Shown piece after piece: positions 11,835 to 22,996 of a stretch of DNA of 64,000 nt. Where the stretch lies: assembly GCA_021432635.1 (NCBI GenBank), contig MU270016.1, positions 1,507,905-1,571,904 on the forward strand, given 5' to 3'. Source of the stretch: Thozetella sp. PMI_491 (Eukaryota; Ascomycota; Sordariomycetes; Chaetosphaeriales; Chaetosphaeriaceae). How positions within the stretch are numbered: the first letter of the stretch is position 1; the number at the start of each line of letters is the position of its first letter. Position numbers and translations under genes: made by a program. Below the pieces are notes generated by a model. The model was not told the origin of the DNA. It was given only the letters and a program-made list of their open reading frames with translations, and ran no database searches.

Positions 11835-12892
11835 ATGGCTTCATACGCTAAAGCCATCTTTCTCATTGTTCTCTTGAGCGCCATCGCTTCGGTCACGGCG
11901 GACGATAACCTGGCTCGATTGACTCCTTTCACAGCCGAGCTGATCTACCAGGACCAGGTGTGGCCTTACAATCTACCCACCTTCGAATATACTTCTGCGA
12001 TTTCCACTGTGAATTCCCAAGGAACATTCAGTATTCCCGGATACAATTTGACGGCAGGCCCCAGCAGCGAGGAGACGTCCGACCTGAAAGTGGACGGCTG
12101 GACTGCGCTGGTGTCGGTGACCGCAGACATCTCGCTCGCGAACTCGGACCCCTCTAACCCCGACCACTTCTGGGGCGATAACGTGGACAAATCCCAGTTC
12201 TTCGACGTGGCCAATATCCACATCTCGCCACCAGATTCCTTACGTGCTAGCCTCAACTCAGGTGCTTACAGAGCTGGGTGGAGCGTTTGCGCGGCTCTCT
12301 GGCCGTTTGGACTCGTTAACGATGCGCTCAAGACTGCGTCGTCACAATCCGACACGGCTTTTGACGGCTCCTGCAGCGGGATTCTATCCGAGCAATGCCT
12401 TCAGGACATGGCAGCGGCAGTTGCAGAGAATTGCACCAACCTCGTTGCACCGGACAGCTGTAAACTGGGCATTGGACTTTCTGGGTCTCCTGTGGCTGGT
12501 TGTAAGTTACAGCCCACTGCTCTAGAGAAGAAGCTCTTCGTGTGGGACTAACATTTTGAGCAGCCCAGACTAATAACCTACCGATGGGTCTCTTGTTCAC
12601 GGCAACTTCAGATCCTCTCCTCAAGGGAGATAAAACGGCGTTTGACGGCATCAACCAGTGGGTGTTCCCTATGGCTGTCGCTTGGAGCCATCTCTCAAAG
12701 ACAGGCGGGGATCCCGTGAGCACCGAAGCCCATGTTTCCTGCATTAGAGCAAATAAGGTCCTGAAGAAACTCAACGTGGAAACAAATGGCGTTGATTTCT
12801 TGAATGGCGGGGCTACACTGCCGCTTCCTGGCCATAGCTCATTGCTGACCTTGACCGCCGCTGTCATCACTGCACTGGCGTTGTGGATGTAG
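11835..12892 (+). CDS. Secreted, probably GPI-anchored protein of unknown function
   Basis: Two exons (11835-12501, 12564-12892) with a 62 bp GTAAGT intron that keeps phase, about 332 aa. The first 22 residues are a clean signal peptide (AIFLIVLLSAIASVTA, cleavage before DDN). The C-terminus ends in a hydrophobic stretch (LTLTAAVITALALWM) after a small-residue region, the layout of a GPI-attachment signal. The ectodomain has N-glycosylation sequons (NLTA, NCTN) and about eight cysteines clustered around residues 155-215 (SVCAALW, GSCSGILSEQC, NCTNL, DSCKLG). It should sit on the outer plasma membrane or wall. I do not recognise the family, and no enzyme motif is visible. Confidence 0.8.
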
Positions 12893-13553
12893 TGGTACAC
12901 AAGATCACGATTTGTAGACTAACATCGCGCGATTCGAGCTTGCTAATATGTGGGAATATACAGAATAATCTGGGAGAATGATGCTCCGGGAAGTGAGTCT
13001 CTGAGGGCGTCCAAATGCTGTAGGTATTGGTTATAGCAGTCAAGGGAGGTACGTAAGGTAACGCAACACCATAAATCCAGCAAAAGCGGCTCACCAGGAA
13101 GCTAGTAAGCATTGGGTTACTTCACCACCCGTTCTGCTTTTGCACGGAAAAAGTGTGCCGTAGCTCCACCTACGGATGTGGCTTTGCCGCTTCGTTGCTT
13201 GGCGAGGCAGAGACACAAGACAGTTGCGAGAGGCGAGGGTGTGGATACCGCCAAGTAGGCGGAGAGGCGGTGCAATCACTGGCACATGACAAATTCCCCA
13301 TTTCTGCATGCTATCCTCCATTCCGCGAGTTTTATCTTCATGATGCCTGGGTATGACATTCTCCACTTGAGTTAGACACCGCATCGAAACCTTGTTTGTC
13401 CAGGCTGTCGGGTAGGACGATCGCTCGGCGACGGGACGCGATTGCTTAACCCACTAGCGGAACGCTTAGCGGGCCGAGACCCGCACTGACGCCCGAGCGG
13501 CTGCTCTTAAATTCGCACGGGACCACCACTATCCTCCTCCCGACATCGCCGCC
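12893..13553. other. Intergenic, no gene seen
   Basis: About 660 bp. The last 120 bp are GC-rich and pyrimidine-rich, as expected for the leader of the next gene. Confidence 0.5.
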
Positions 13554-14364
13554 ATGTCAGAACTTCCCGCCGCAACAGATCTGCTGCCGTCTTATGACGA
13601 TGCAGCCGATGAGAGCTGCGACGAGCTCCTGCCGCCTACGATTTTCGTGCTAGCCGGGCAGGCCATCTACGCTGAGTCCACCACCGGCGCGCAGCTGTAC
13701 CAGCTCAATCGTGGCGTGGCCGGCTTGTCGCACGCGACGCTCGAAGTGCAATTCGAACGCATCGAGCGAAGCGTCAAGACGCGTGGTGACGGCGAGCCGG
13801 CGGTCAAGTCTCGCCCTAGACGAATCTACGTGCTCAAGCACCTCATGAACGTGCTACGACCCGACAAAGCTATGCCATCGTCGCGGCCATCCTACTACAT
13901 CCAAGCCGTGTCTAGCAGGACGCTTGGGAATGTCGGCATACGAAAATCGCGCTTCAGGTCGCAGTACAAAGTACTCCCTGTCGACGTGTCGGGGAAGAAG
14001 AACGAGTTCCGCGAGCCCCAGTTCCTCAAGGACGCAAAGCCGTTATTTGAGATCGCGCACAAGAGCGATAGGTATGAGTGGAGGGACGGTGATGGAAACG
14101 CGATTGCAGTTGAGGACCAAGGCGAAGGCCAGCACCGACTCCTAGTCACGGCCTCCTTACATAGGCAAACCCTAGACGCCCTGGCGGCGCTGTGGGCTTG
14201 CCGGATCTGGCAGTACTCAGCTGACCACCATGAGCGCATCCACGAAGGCATGGAGGGAGGTAAGTTGGCTCACGCTAGTTTGGCTGTGTCACTTGTTGTC
14301 GCATTACCTCTGACGCTCTACAGTCCGAAGAAAGCTGAGACTTGCCGGTCAGTTCCCCGGTTGA
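13554..14364 (+). CDS. Conserved-looking soluble protein, function unknown
   Basis: Two exons (13554-14259, 14324-14364). A GTAAGT donor and ACAG acceptor keep phase, and exon 2 adds 13 codons plus the stop. The protein is about 248 aa. After an acidic start (SYDDAADESCDELLPP) it reads as alternating beta strands: TIFVLAGQAIYAE, QLYQLNRGV, RRIYVLKHL, SYYIQAVSS, EYRW-like segments, HRLLVTASL, ending in one helix (TLDALAALWACRIWQY). That strand-rich layout ending in a buried helix recalls tubby-C/scramblase-like folds. I infer this from the pattern only, without a diagnostic motif. No signal peptide or transmembrane segment is seen. Confidence 0.65.
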
Positions 14365-14794
14365 GCGCTCTGCCGATTTCTGGCCTTGGGACCACATGAC
14401 CTAGGCTATGCTAGAACGAGACAGCTTCTGCGTGGCTATAGCCATGGCCCTTGACGATACTGCACACTGCTTTCAAGCGTCTCCTAGGTGTTAGGATGGC
14501 TCTCGGATTCCATTAGAAGAGCCCACAAGCTTTTTATGACAGTCATGATACCGTTGCTTTCTCCAGAATGACCTAGCGGCTCAGGGGCCAAGTTTATGAT
14601 ATCTAATTCAATATGAAGTACCGAGAAAAAAGCATGATGCCGTCTAAATATATTAACAGTAGTCCCTGTCTCCTGCGCAGACGCGATCCCATGTCCTCTC
14701 CATACTGCTCCAGGTACGCCGCGTAGTACATCATACCAAACTAGAGAAACTCTAGCGCTCCGATGCTTCTCTATTCTACCCTGTCATTATCGTT
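14365..14794. other. Convergent intergenic region
   Basis: Spacer between the 3' ends of a plus-strand and a minus-strand gene; no coding signal. Confidence 0.5.
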
Positions 14795-15700
14795 CTATGA
14801 AAGCTCGAAGTGATCCCTGTGCACTGCATTCGTGCCGGTGATTTTTTGAATGAAACCCATCTGAGTCCTGCGTATTAGTCTTCCGGGATGCAAAACCACA
14901 AACAGGACTAGAACCAGGAGCATCAAGGTCGCGTCAAACACGTACATCATGGCCTCATTCTCGCTGATAAAGCCATGGAATCCTTGAACGAACTCAATCG
15001 CCCTCACAAGATTCCGTATCCAGATCATTGTTACGGACACGGCCAGCACCGCAGTGTAACGCCGCCAAGGGACAGGTGTCTCTTCAAGTGTCTTGCGATA
15101 GTATCTCCACACGAGTGTCATGAAGACAATCATGACGACCAACTGGAATACCAGGCCTCCCAGTACGACATGGTCGCCGATGTCCATGATCTTTAGATTA
15201 CCCGTCACTTGGACGAGAGAGCCGCCGATCTGTGTGCAAAACGCTATGATATCGGTAATGACGAAGAAGGAGGTCGGGCTGCATCGTCGTTTGGGCTCCC
15301 CAAGCACTACTTGCCTCAACTTTCCGAGTGTGACGTAGACGGTTGCGGAGACGAAGACGGGCGAGACGAGAATCAGCATCAGCTGGAGCATGAAGGGCCC
15401 AGGCGAGTCGGGCCGATCGTGGGCCCATAGGCGGCCATAGTATCCGAATATCTCGCCTGCAATCGGTGAATCGTTAGCAGGAATCCATGGAAAGAAGGCA
15501 CCGGGCACTAGATAAGGCGAGAACTAACAGATGCCGCCCAGTATTAGCGGTGTGAAGTACCACGTCTTGTAATGGCCCATGCTAAGAATATGGGCGACTG
15601 TGACGAGGATGAACAACACCATGTATGCCACGCCCGCCGATTTTGACGGCACATAAGGGTAGTAAAGCACCTTTCCGTCTTCGAATTGCACTAGACCCAT
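14795..15700 (-). CDS. RTA1-family seven-helix membrane protein
   Basis: Two exons on the minus strand (15700-15529, 15456-14795) with a 72 bp intron give about 277 aa. Splicing restores the family signature LGGICEIFGYYGR at the junction; the Cys codon is split by the intron. Later signatures are PVFVSATVYVTLGKL, a helix with FVITDIIAFCTQIGGS, GDHVVLGGLVFQLVVM, and WIRNLVRAIEF followed by GFISENEAMMYVFD. RTA1-type proteins are fungal plasma-membrane or ER proteins linked to resistance to 7-aminocholesterol and to sphingoid-base export. Substrate here is unknown. Seven helices and usual length are present, so the gene looks intact. Confidence 0.93.
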
Positions 15701-16899
15701 GATGGCGATTTACTTCTGCGATAAGCCTGTGGGGAAATTCGGTGCCCGCCAACCTAGAATACGGAGTCGGCAAGCTAGCGGTCTTATCTGCCGGGTCTTC
15801 GACAGGGAGACTTGTAGAATGGCGTAAAGTTTAGGATTCTCCATTCCTAACTCCGACCACCTCTGGGGCGCGCAGCGATTTATAGAATCCACGGCTTCGT
15901 CAGGGGCGCGAACTAGCAACTTCTCTCCGCCAATTGACTCGCGCTGGGTGCCACTCTTCTGCCAAAGCAGCCAATCGTTGTATTTTCGCATTCGATACGA
16001 ATATCCACCTCATTGACCCACCAGCCAACTATCGTCGTACACGACAGTTTACTCCTTATACCGAGGCTCAAACTGCCTAGTAGCCTCTGGCAGGGATCAA
16101 GGCTCCATAGCTCGGTAACATCCACGTACTGTGGGTGGCTAGAATTTCGGGGCTAGCTTTCCGCTTAGCTCATCTAAGTCTGATAGATACAGCACGTAAG
16201 TCGTGTAAAAGGACAAATAAATACCGCCCCGGGAGTTAGGTTCCCCGTGGAGCCAGCTTGTGCATCCCACAAACCATATCTTCGCGGGTCACTAGCCAAC
16301 GGCCTCCCACGACATAACCAACCAAGAGGGCGGATACGAGACACGAAATCCATGTAAAATTTCATGCAAAAAGGGACAGACGCCAAGATCACTCCGTGGC
16401 TTCGAAAGTGGATACGTTGCTTGAGGTTGCTCGGGTCTTACATTCGCCCTAGTTACGATTGCCTCACGCGCTCTGAGTTTATGCCACTTCAGCGTCTGTA
16501 CTAACCCAGGTTGGAAGAGCTGAGCGCCTGTGTACCATACTATATCGGCGGAGAAAATATTTCATCAGGACATTCATTTCCTTTGCAGCTACCAGGACAT
16601 ATGCCCGATTTTCTACCGGGTTTAGCCCTGGCTAAGCCAATCAGGTGTCGACAAAGTGGTGTTGGTTCACGAATACAAGTAGTAAAACGAACTAAGGCAC
16701 CTATCCCTGTAAAAAGGCCAAAGGTCAAAGATCAGAAAAAGGGGGCCTAACTTTTCCAGAGCTACGGCTTTCTTCATATATGAAGTGTGAAGCTGCTTCT
16801 ATCGGGTTCGAGGTGGTCTTCCTCCACTTACTTCTGTTACGCCAAGCCCGTATCTGCCATACTATTGTACACCAAAAGAACAACGCCTCGTATAACAAC
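15701..16899. other. Divergent intergenic region, about 1.2 kb
   Basis: Lies between the start of the RTA1 gene (minus) and the dynamin gene (plus). No supported gene; likely holds both promoters. Confidence 0.5.
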
Positions 16900-19252
16900 A
16901 TGTCATCCGCATCCTCTAATATCAGTGGCGTCGACTCCGATATACTGGCTCAGTTCAGTAGCAACGAGACAAAGACTCTCCTTGACACCATCGACAGCCT
17001 TCGGGAGCTTGGTTTAGGAAGGCGCGTTGATCTACCTCAGATAATCGTCGTTGGTGATCGTAAGCTCTGCTTTTCTTTTATCTTTATATCAATTACTTGA
17101 GAGCCCAGTGCTCCTCAATGCTGTTTCTAGAGGGCGATAGCTAAACACAGATATCCTAGAATCAACGGGGAAAAGCTCTGTTCTCGAATCGCTCTCTCGC
17201 ATGCCCTTTCCCTCCGAAGAAGGCATTTGCACTCGTTTCCCGACGGAATTGAAGCTTCGCACGTCGAAAGAGACCAGAGTGAACGTCAGTATCCAATACA
17301 CTGAGAAGTCGGAATCCGAGCTTGCAGACGACAGGCAACCACCATTTCGAAAGTCGGGCTTTGACAGAGATGCTCTACCTGAGTTCATAAAAGAGGCTAA
17401 AGATCGCATGAAAATCGGAAAGGATGGGTTTTCGAACGATATCCTTCGCGTGGAGATTTACTCTCCCGATGTCGACTCACTCACGCTCGTCGATCTTCCA
17501 GGATTCTACAGAACGGCAACCGACAAACAGGGCGAGACAGGAAAGAGAATTGTCAATGAAATTATTGATACGTTCATGAGGCAAGAGAGGAGCATTATTC
17601 TAGCTGTTGTTACTGCCAACCATCCTTACGCGAGCCAGGCGACTCTTGGCGTGGCTGCGCTACACGATTCCACAAAGCAACGCACTATAGGAGTCATCAC
17701 AAAACCAGACCTTGCCGGAGACGGCTTGGGCAGGCAAGGCTATATCGACCTAGCTATGGGCTTGGACACTATGCATAAACTATCCCTTGGATGGTTTGTT
17801 TTGCGAAACCGAACAGAAAATGAGAAGACTCAGAGTTTCGAAGAACGAGATGCCACGGAACGAAAGCTCTTCAAGTCCTTTCCTTGGAGTACCATTCCGT
17901 CGTCGCAAAGGGGGGCCGAGAACTTGCGGAAGAAACTTGCCAAAGTGCTCCTGGACCACGTCAAGAAGAGCTTACCAGACGTTATTCGCGAAATTGACGA
18001 CATCCTTGATGAGGATAAGACAGAGCTGAGACGACTTGGCAAGAGCCGATCTAATACGGAAGATCAGAGACTGTACATGCTTAGCATCTCCGAGACATTT
18101 AATCGATTGGCCAACGACGCTATTGGTGGCCGCTACAGCGATTCCTTCTTCGGAGATATCGAAGAAGATGCCAACAAGCTGAGAGCCACCCTCCGGGGGT
18201 TGAATCAAGCGTTTTGTACGATACTATCCAGAAAAGGCCGGACGTACGACATCGAGAAGAGCGACCACTCGGATGACGAACTCTCAACCAATGAAGATGA
18301 CGACCAGCTCTCTACCGATGAAGACGGTGAATTCCAATACCTGCAGCCGTTCTTGAATCATTATGCGCATTTACGCAAGCCAGAATCGATCACACAAGAA
18401 GCCCTCAAATTGAAAATCGCCTCGCTCGAGGCCCGAAATCTAGGGAGAGAGCTTCCTGGAACTCCTAACAGCGAGCTTGCTCTCCAACTCTTCAAGATGC
18501 AAATGCGACCCTGGCGCGAGATAGCGCAATGCCATCTCAACCAAGCTCTAGAGCACTCAAAGGCCTTCGTTGAACGACTATTTTCGCACATTGTCGGATC
18601 CGACGGGACTAGCTTAGAGGCGATACTGAAGGAGTGTGTGGATCCGTTCTTCGACTCAAAAAGAGAGGCCCTCGAGGTCAAGCTACAAGAACTTCTTCGC
18701 CCATACGAGCGAGGATACGGGCTCCCTTTGGAGACTCAGTTCCACAAGGCTTTGTCTAAAGCCACTCTCGATCGTCTCGGGAGGAAACTTGTGGCATTAT
18801 TGGAAGAGAAATTTACTGACGCTTTCGAGGAGAAATCTAAGAAAGCCCTCCGGCCACATCAAATACTTGACGCGATCTCTGGGTCGGAGGAGCTTCAAAG
18901 CGGCGAATTTGGCAAAGAAATCGTCATCGACATGATGGAAGCTTATTATCAGGTAAGCCTGCCAATATGAAACTTACTTGAAGTGCCAGGGCTCATTTTC
19001 TAGATGTCCCTCACGACGTTCACCGACAACGTCATTAATCTAGCAATCGAAAGTTGTCTCGTGTGTGACATTCCAGACATTCTAGCTCCAGCGAAAGTCT
19101 ATAAGATGAATAAGGTTACACTAGAGACACTAGCAGCCGAGTCCGAGGAAGTCCTAGAGAAGAGAGTTATACTTGCGGACCGGGTTAGGATCTTGGAAGA
19201 CGGTCTAAAGAAGTGTCGCCAGAGTAGACTCAGAGGAGCTGTAGGTCCTTAA
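16900..19252 (+). CDS. Dynamin-superfamily GTPase (Mx/dynamin-like)
   Basis: Exons 16900-17059, 17160-18952 and 19004-19252 give about 733 aa. The P loop is split by intron 1 and reads GDQSTGKSSVLE after splicing. Then follow the switch-1 threonine region (CTRFPTEL), the DxxG motif (LVDLPGFY), TKPD in VITKPDLAGDG, a long helical middle region and a C-terminal GED-like helix pair (FTDNVINLAIESCLV, then LAAESEEVLEKR). No PH or proline-rich domain is present, so it belongs to the Mx/Vps1-like group rather than classical endocytic dynamins. An acidic insert (SDDELSTNEDDDQLSTDED) lies at about residue 395. Fungal genomes carry many such accessory copies with unknown roles. The 3' end may instead splice at 19241 to the FG-repeat frame downstream. 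Confidence 0.92.
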
Positions 19253-19407
19253 AGCACTGATCAGCAGAGCAGCGCTGGCAAAGTCTAGCATAATAAGTTA
19301 ACCACGAGTTAGGCGGCGACTTCCGTCACAAATGTATCCGTTCGCACTGAACGGATGCTCCAACACCAGGGTTAGCTTCCTTGTTTGAACAACTAAGCTA
19401 TGCTTGA

Positions 19408-20358
19408 GATTTAACGCAGTGCTCTTTAGGAGATAGAAAACCCTCGGCCACGGCATCCAATTCAAAAGCCACCAAGCAGCATACTCTTTCACCTGGCGCA
19501 ACGGTAGCTAATACAAGCGAAGATGACAGACTACAAGGACTTCCCCCAGTGGCCTGGACAAAGCAACCGGCGACCTCGTCTGCAATACCTCCCCCTCCCT
19601 TATCTTCAGCAACAAAGCCACCTAAGCAAACGACGGCCTCGCTCGCATCTACTTCCTCATCTTTGGCAGCAGTAACAGCTAAGCAACCCATGAAAAATTG
19701 CCAGCCCTCTCGTAGTGTATCTACCACCGATGGTGTAACTATCACCTCAATCTCGGCACCCAAAGCCACTGCCGGGCAATTTGGTTCTGTGACACCCGTA
19801 AGATTCGATCCTAAGTCTGATTCCGATATAACCGGAGCAGCTTCGGCATCTGCAAAGCCACCTGCGGTAAATTTATTTGGAATGTATTCACCTGCCACAT
19901 CCAGGTCCCCTTCTAGCGGACTATTCGGGTCGAGTTCCGCATCTGTATCAGCCCCTACCCCGAGTATCTTCAACATACCCCCTCCATCTGAATCTGGACC
20001 ATTCGGGTCATCTGTATCGAAACCTACCTCGACCACATTCGCCAAACCCCCCCTACCAGGATCTGTACTGTTCGGGTCGTCTTCTACATCTGGATCGAAA
20101 CCTGCTCCAAGCATCTTGGACAAATCTCCACCATCGGGATTCAGACAATTCGGGCCGTCTTCGACATCAGCGGTGGAGTCAACTTCGAGTGGATCTGGTA
20201 TGTTCAGCGGGCCGGGACCGGTTATCGCGCGTTTCGGATCCGGCTTACAGCAGGCTCACGTCCTTGGCGGCATCAGCTCCGTCGAGTTCGGGGCGAGTTC
20301 GGGGGCAGTTTTAAGGAACGATTTAAACCCATCGGTTAGTCCAGCGCCATCAAATTGA
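19408..20358 (+). CDS. FG-repeat low-complexity frame, possible C-terminal tail of the dynamin
   Basis: An open frame of about 317 codons without an ATG at its start. It is rich in Ser, Pro, Thr and Ala and carries at least eight FG dipeptides in nucleoporin-like settings (LFGSSS, PFGSS, LFGSSST, QFGPSS, FGSG). No independent start fits well. A donor GTAGGT at 19241 (phase 0 after GED residue 79 of exon 3) and an acceptor CAG ending at 19419 (phase 0 in this frame) would join it to the dynamin, giving a protein of about 1042 aa. The alternative is an independent gene whose first exon is unseen. The opposite strand is also open over much of this stretch, which is expected for such composition. 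Confidence 0.45.
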   Translation, partial: DLTQCSLGDRKPSATASNSKATKQHTLSPGATVANTSEDDRLQGLPPVAWTKQPATSSAIPPPPLSSATKPPKQTTASLASTSSSLAAVTAKQPMKNCQPSRSVSTTDGVTITSISAPKATAGQFGSVTPVRFDPKSDSDITGAASASAKPPAVNLFGMYSPATSRSPSSGLFGSSSASVSAPTPSIFNIPPPSESGPFGSSVSKPTSTTFAKPPLPGSVLFGSSSTSGSKPAPSILDKSPPSGFRQFGPSSTSAVESTSSGSGMFSGPGPVIARFGSGLQQAHVLGGISSVEFGASSGAVLRNDLNPSVSPAPSN

Positions 20359-20777
20359 AACAGAAGTTCATTGGTTTCCTAAAACTGGTGACAGGAGGCA
20401 AGCGGGACCAACTCTACACGGAGCAGGACGGGGGACTTATTTGGCTAGGCCCCGCTTACGCCGAAATTTGTTTCGTCATCAATCGCCCGAGGAGCGGAGA
20501 TTCTATCAGAATACCTAGTATTAGGCCCTAACAAAACGATATCCTACAACTTCTCATCTCCCACCATTCTGGTAGATCATATTCAATTACCGAGGGAAGA
20601 GGAAATCACACAGAAATGCTATTAACTTCACGTCTCTTCCGTCATAGACCATGTCCTCTTCCCATTCTCTGCATCTATCTAGCAGGCGCAAGCATATCGC
20701 GGGGGGCAGCCGAGCTCGTCACAATCGTTATGATTGAGTATGCACCGCCCTCGACTACAGTGAATCTCGCACTGGTC
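20359..20777. other. Convergent intergenic region
   Basis: Spacer between the FG frame and the cysteine-rich gene; no supported feature. Confidence 0.5.
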
Positions 20778-21285
20778 CTAAGCGTTAAAGGAACTGCCGT
20801 TGAAGCATCCTTTGATCCTAGGCCTCTTGGCGCAGTCGCAGCGAAATCGGTCGTAACAGTTCGGACTTTTTGAGCCACACCAGTGGTTATTTTTAACGCA
20901 GGTGCCACAGTTACATTCGTACTGGCATATGCCCCAAGCTGAGGACATCTTGCCGTAGGAGCAGTGCTTATCGAAAACCGGCTCTTCGTCACAGTTGCAC
21001 TCAAATATTATGGCGCAGCCAAGTTCGTTGCAATCCTCTATCTCTGAGCAAGCGCCACTGTGGCATAAATCGTGACAGGCAGCTCTGGTATACCCCAACT
21101 GGCCATGCGCGCATAAGGGTGCGATGACTTGGGATGCCCAGTATATCATGCCGCTGGGAGGGGTGAGCAAGAATCGTCCACTGATGCCCGAACACCTACT
21201 TTTCTTGGCTGCCGTCTAAAAATATCAAGCCCATGACAAACACGAAACAGACGATGAACACCTGTCTAATAGTAGCATGACGCAT
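20778..21285 (-). CDS. Small secreted protein with two tandem 8-cysteine, defensin-like modules
   Basis: Exons 21285-21200 and 21153-20778 join across a 46 bp GTAGGT-CAG intron; without splicing the frame stops at once. The product is 153 aa. Residues 1-25 form a signal peptide or anchor (QVFIVCFVFVMGLIF). The mature part has 18 cysteines in two modules with a period of exactly 50 residues: C43, 55, 59, 64, 70, 75, 81, 83 and C93, 105, 109, 114, 121, 128, 134, 136. Each runs C-x11-C-x3-C-x4-C-x5/6-C-x4/6-C-x5-C-x-C. CxxxC followed by CxC is the CS-alpha-beta signature of defensins; each module adds two cysteines. C111 and C145 are extra. Possible roles are antimicrobial protein, effector or toxin-like antagonist. 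The fold is inferred from spacing alone. Confidence 0.7.
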
Positions 21286-21688
21286 GCTGTCTTTGAGAGT
21301 ATGGTAGTGGGAAACGGCACGGTATTTTGGCGATATGTTACCTTTGCACTATCGCGGATTGCGAGACGATGCGACAAGATATCGTGGAAAGAGGTGGTTC
21401 AGCTGTGAAGCACAGATTTGCCAATAAGCGTACTCAAATCATCACGTGGGAATGAACGGTGCAGGCGCCACAGCCTAATTTGGCAAATAAGGCATCACCG
21501 TATCAGAAGTAATATTAAATGCTCTGACTTCCAGTTCTTGTTTATTGTTGGAGCGGATCGTGGCCGAGTGTTTTCTACGGACAAGACGCTACCTACCCGC
21601 TGGGCCACTTGATGCTTGGGCACCTCTTCGGAGGAGGCTTGCGGGCTTGCTCTTTTTCCGACCTACGGACCCCGATCCAATATTGAAG
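21286..21688. other. Intergenic, no gene seen
   Basis: About 400 bp between two minus-strand genes; presumed promoter of the cysteine-rich gene. Confidence 0.5.
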
Positions 21689-21787
21689 CTATTTAAGAAA
21701 TATTTTTAGGACCCCCAAAGGGAGTATTGGGCCTCCCGTGTTGGCCGCCATCGAGGGGTAAGTCCATAAAGGGGATGTCCAGACGAA

Positions 21788-22996
21788 TCATGCGAATGTC
21801 CAGATGTAGCCCACCAGCCGTTCCCAGAGCTCCGGTTCCCGGTTTGTCCTCTCGATGCTGCTCATGGAGCGGTACACTGCCTGAACACCATCCTCGAGCA
21901 TGATGCCGCAGGCGTGCATCGCCCAGAACCGCATGCAGCCGGACATCGCGTACGGTAGCCCATCCCCAATTTCCGAGAAAACATGCAGTAATCCAGAGTC
22001 CAGGAATGAGAGAAGAATGGCCGTATACCTATTGATTAGACCCCCTGAGCGCAGTCCTAGAACTTGGCCGCAGAGGAAGGAGACCGGGCCGTTATGAAGC
22101 TGCCGCAACTGTTGGTGCCAACAAACACTAGGCGGGCAGATTAGCACGTGAATAGGACCAAGAAAGGGGAGCCATTACCCGTGAAATTGACGAATCGACC
22201 AACAATCCACGAAGTTTCCAAACAGAGGTGGCCAAGACTCGGGACCGTTGAGGCCGAGAAGAAGCGCGAAGAATGCAAAGGAGTTGTATAAGAATTGCAT
22301 CACTGAATACGACATGAACCAGTACATGACTGTTCCAACATTGCGGATGATGACTTCTTCCGCCGAAACCTCCGACAGCCGTGAGAAGAACGGCACCTTG
22401 CCTGGGCCGAACAGGATAGGATTTTGGCTGGTGTCTCCTCCTAGTGTGCCGACAGCATCCAGAATGAGAAAGAACGCCCCGGCAGCAATTCCCGAGGAGG
22501 TAATCGCGGCAGTTCTTGTCGGTACATATTTGGGGTCCCTTCGAGAGAATGGGGGGACTCCCTTCACTTGCCACGGCGTTGCAGGCAGCCGCAGCATGTG
22601 TTGAAGGGCGAAGCCAAACGAGAATCGCTGGAGAAAACCACCGCGCCTCGCTGTTTGTCCCTTGTCAGAGGCGGGAGGCCACGGACGGGAGAAGGCGAGC
22701 CCGCCGAGGGTAGAGGTTGGGCCATTGGCTTCGAACGTCCACGCGCTGAGTATGGCGAAATCGAGGTAATGCAACACGAGCGCCCACGAAAGCCCGCCGA
22801 GGATGGAGTTAAAGAAGCTGTACTGGAAAGGATGCAGTACAAGTGTTTGGAACATGAGATAGGACAAAGTGATCATTGCGGCCAGCCCTGCGTAGCGTAG
22901 CCATGACGTGGGGCCTGTAAAGCCGAGGACGAGCGCAAAGAGGACATTCTCGGCAGCAGGATAAACGAACGCATTCGTGGGCCACGAATAAAACAT
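21788..22996 (-). CDS. Wax-synthase-type membrane acyltransferase (MBOAT-like), interrupted near its end
   Basis: Two exons (22996-22179, 22127-21788); the GTAATG-TAG intron keeps phase and recreates QFHGVCWHQQLRQ, the family's W-H motif. About 385 aa to the first stop, with eight or so hydrophobic helices and the MBOAT histidine in MRFWAMHACGIMLEDG. The family includes trichothecene acetyltransferase TRI7 and acyltransferases of meroterpenoid clusters; it acylates hydroxyls of small lipophilic molecules in the ER membrane. The stop is TGA at 21790-21788. The same frame then continues for 32 codons to TAG at 21689 with normal family C-terminus (FVWTSPLWTYPS). A Trp codon TGG is expected at the TGA. 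The gene is therefore truncated, misread, or read through. The N-terminus is the first Met that fits the family. Confidence 0.8.

Noticed and set aside
19398-20123. Minus-strand frame of 241 codons opposite the FG repeats
   Set aside because: Its Asp/Gly/Val-rich composition is what the antisense of Ser/Pro/FG repeats produces; no motif or start context supports it.
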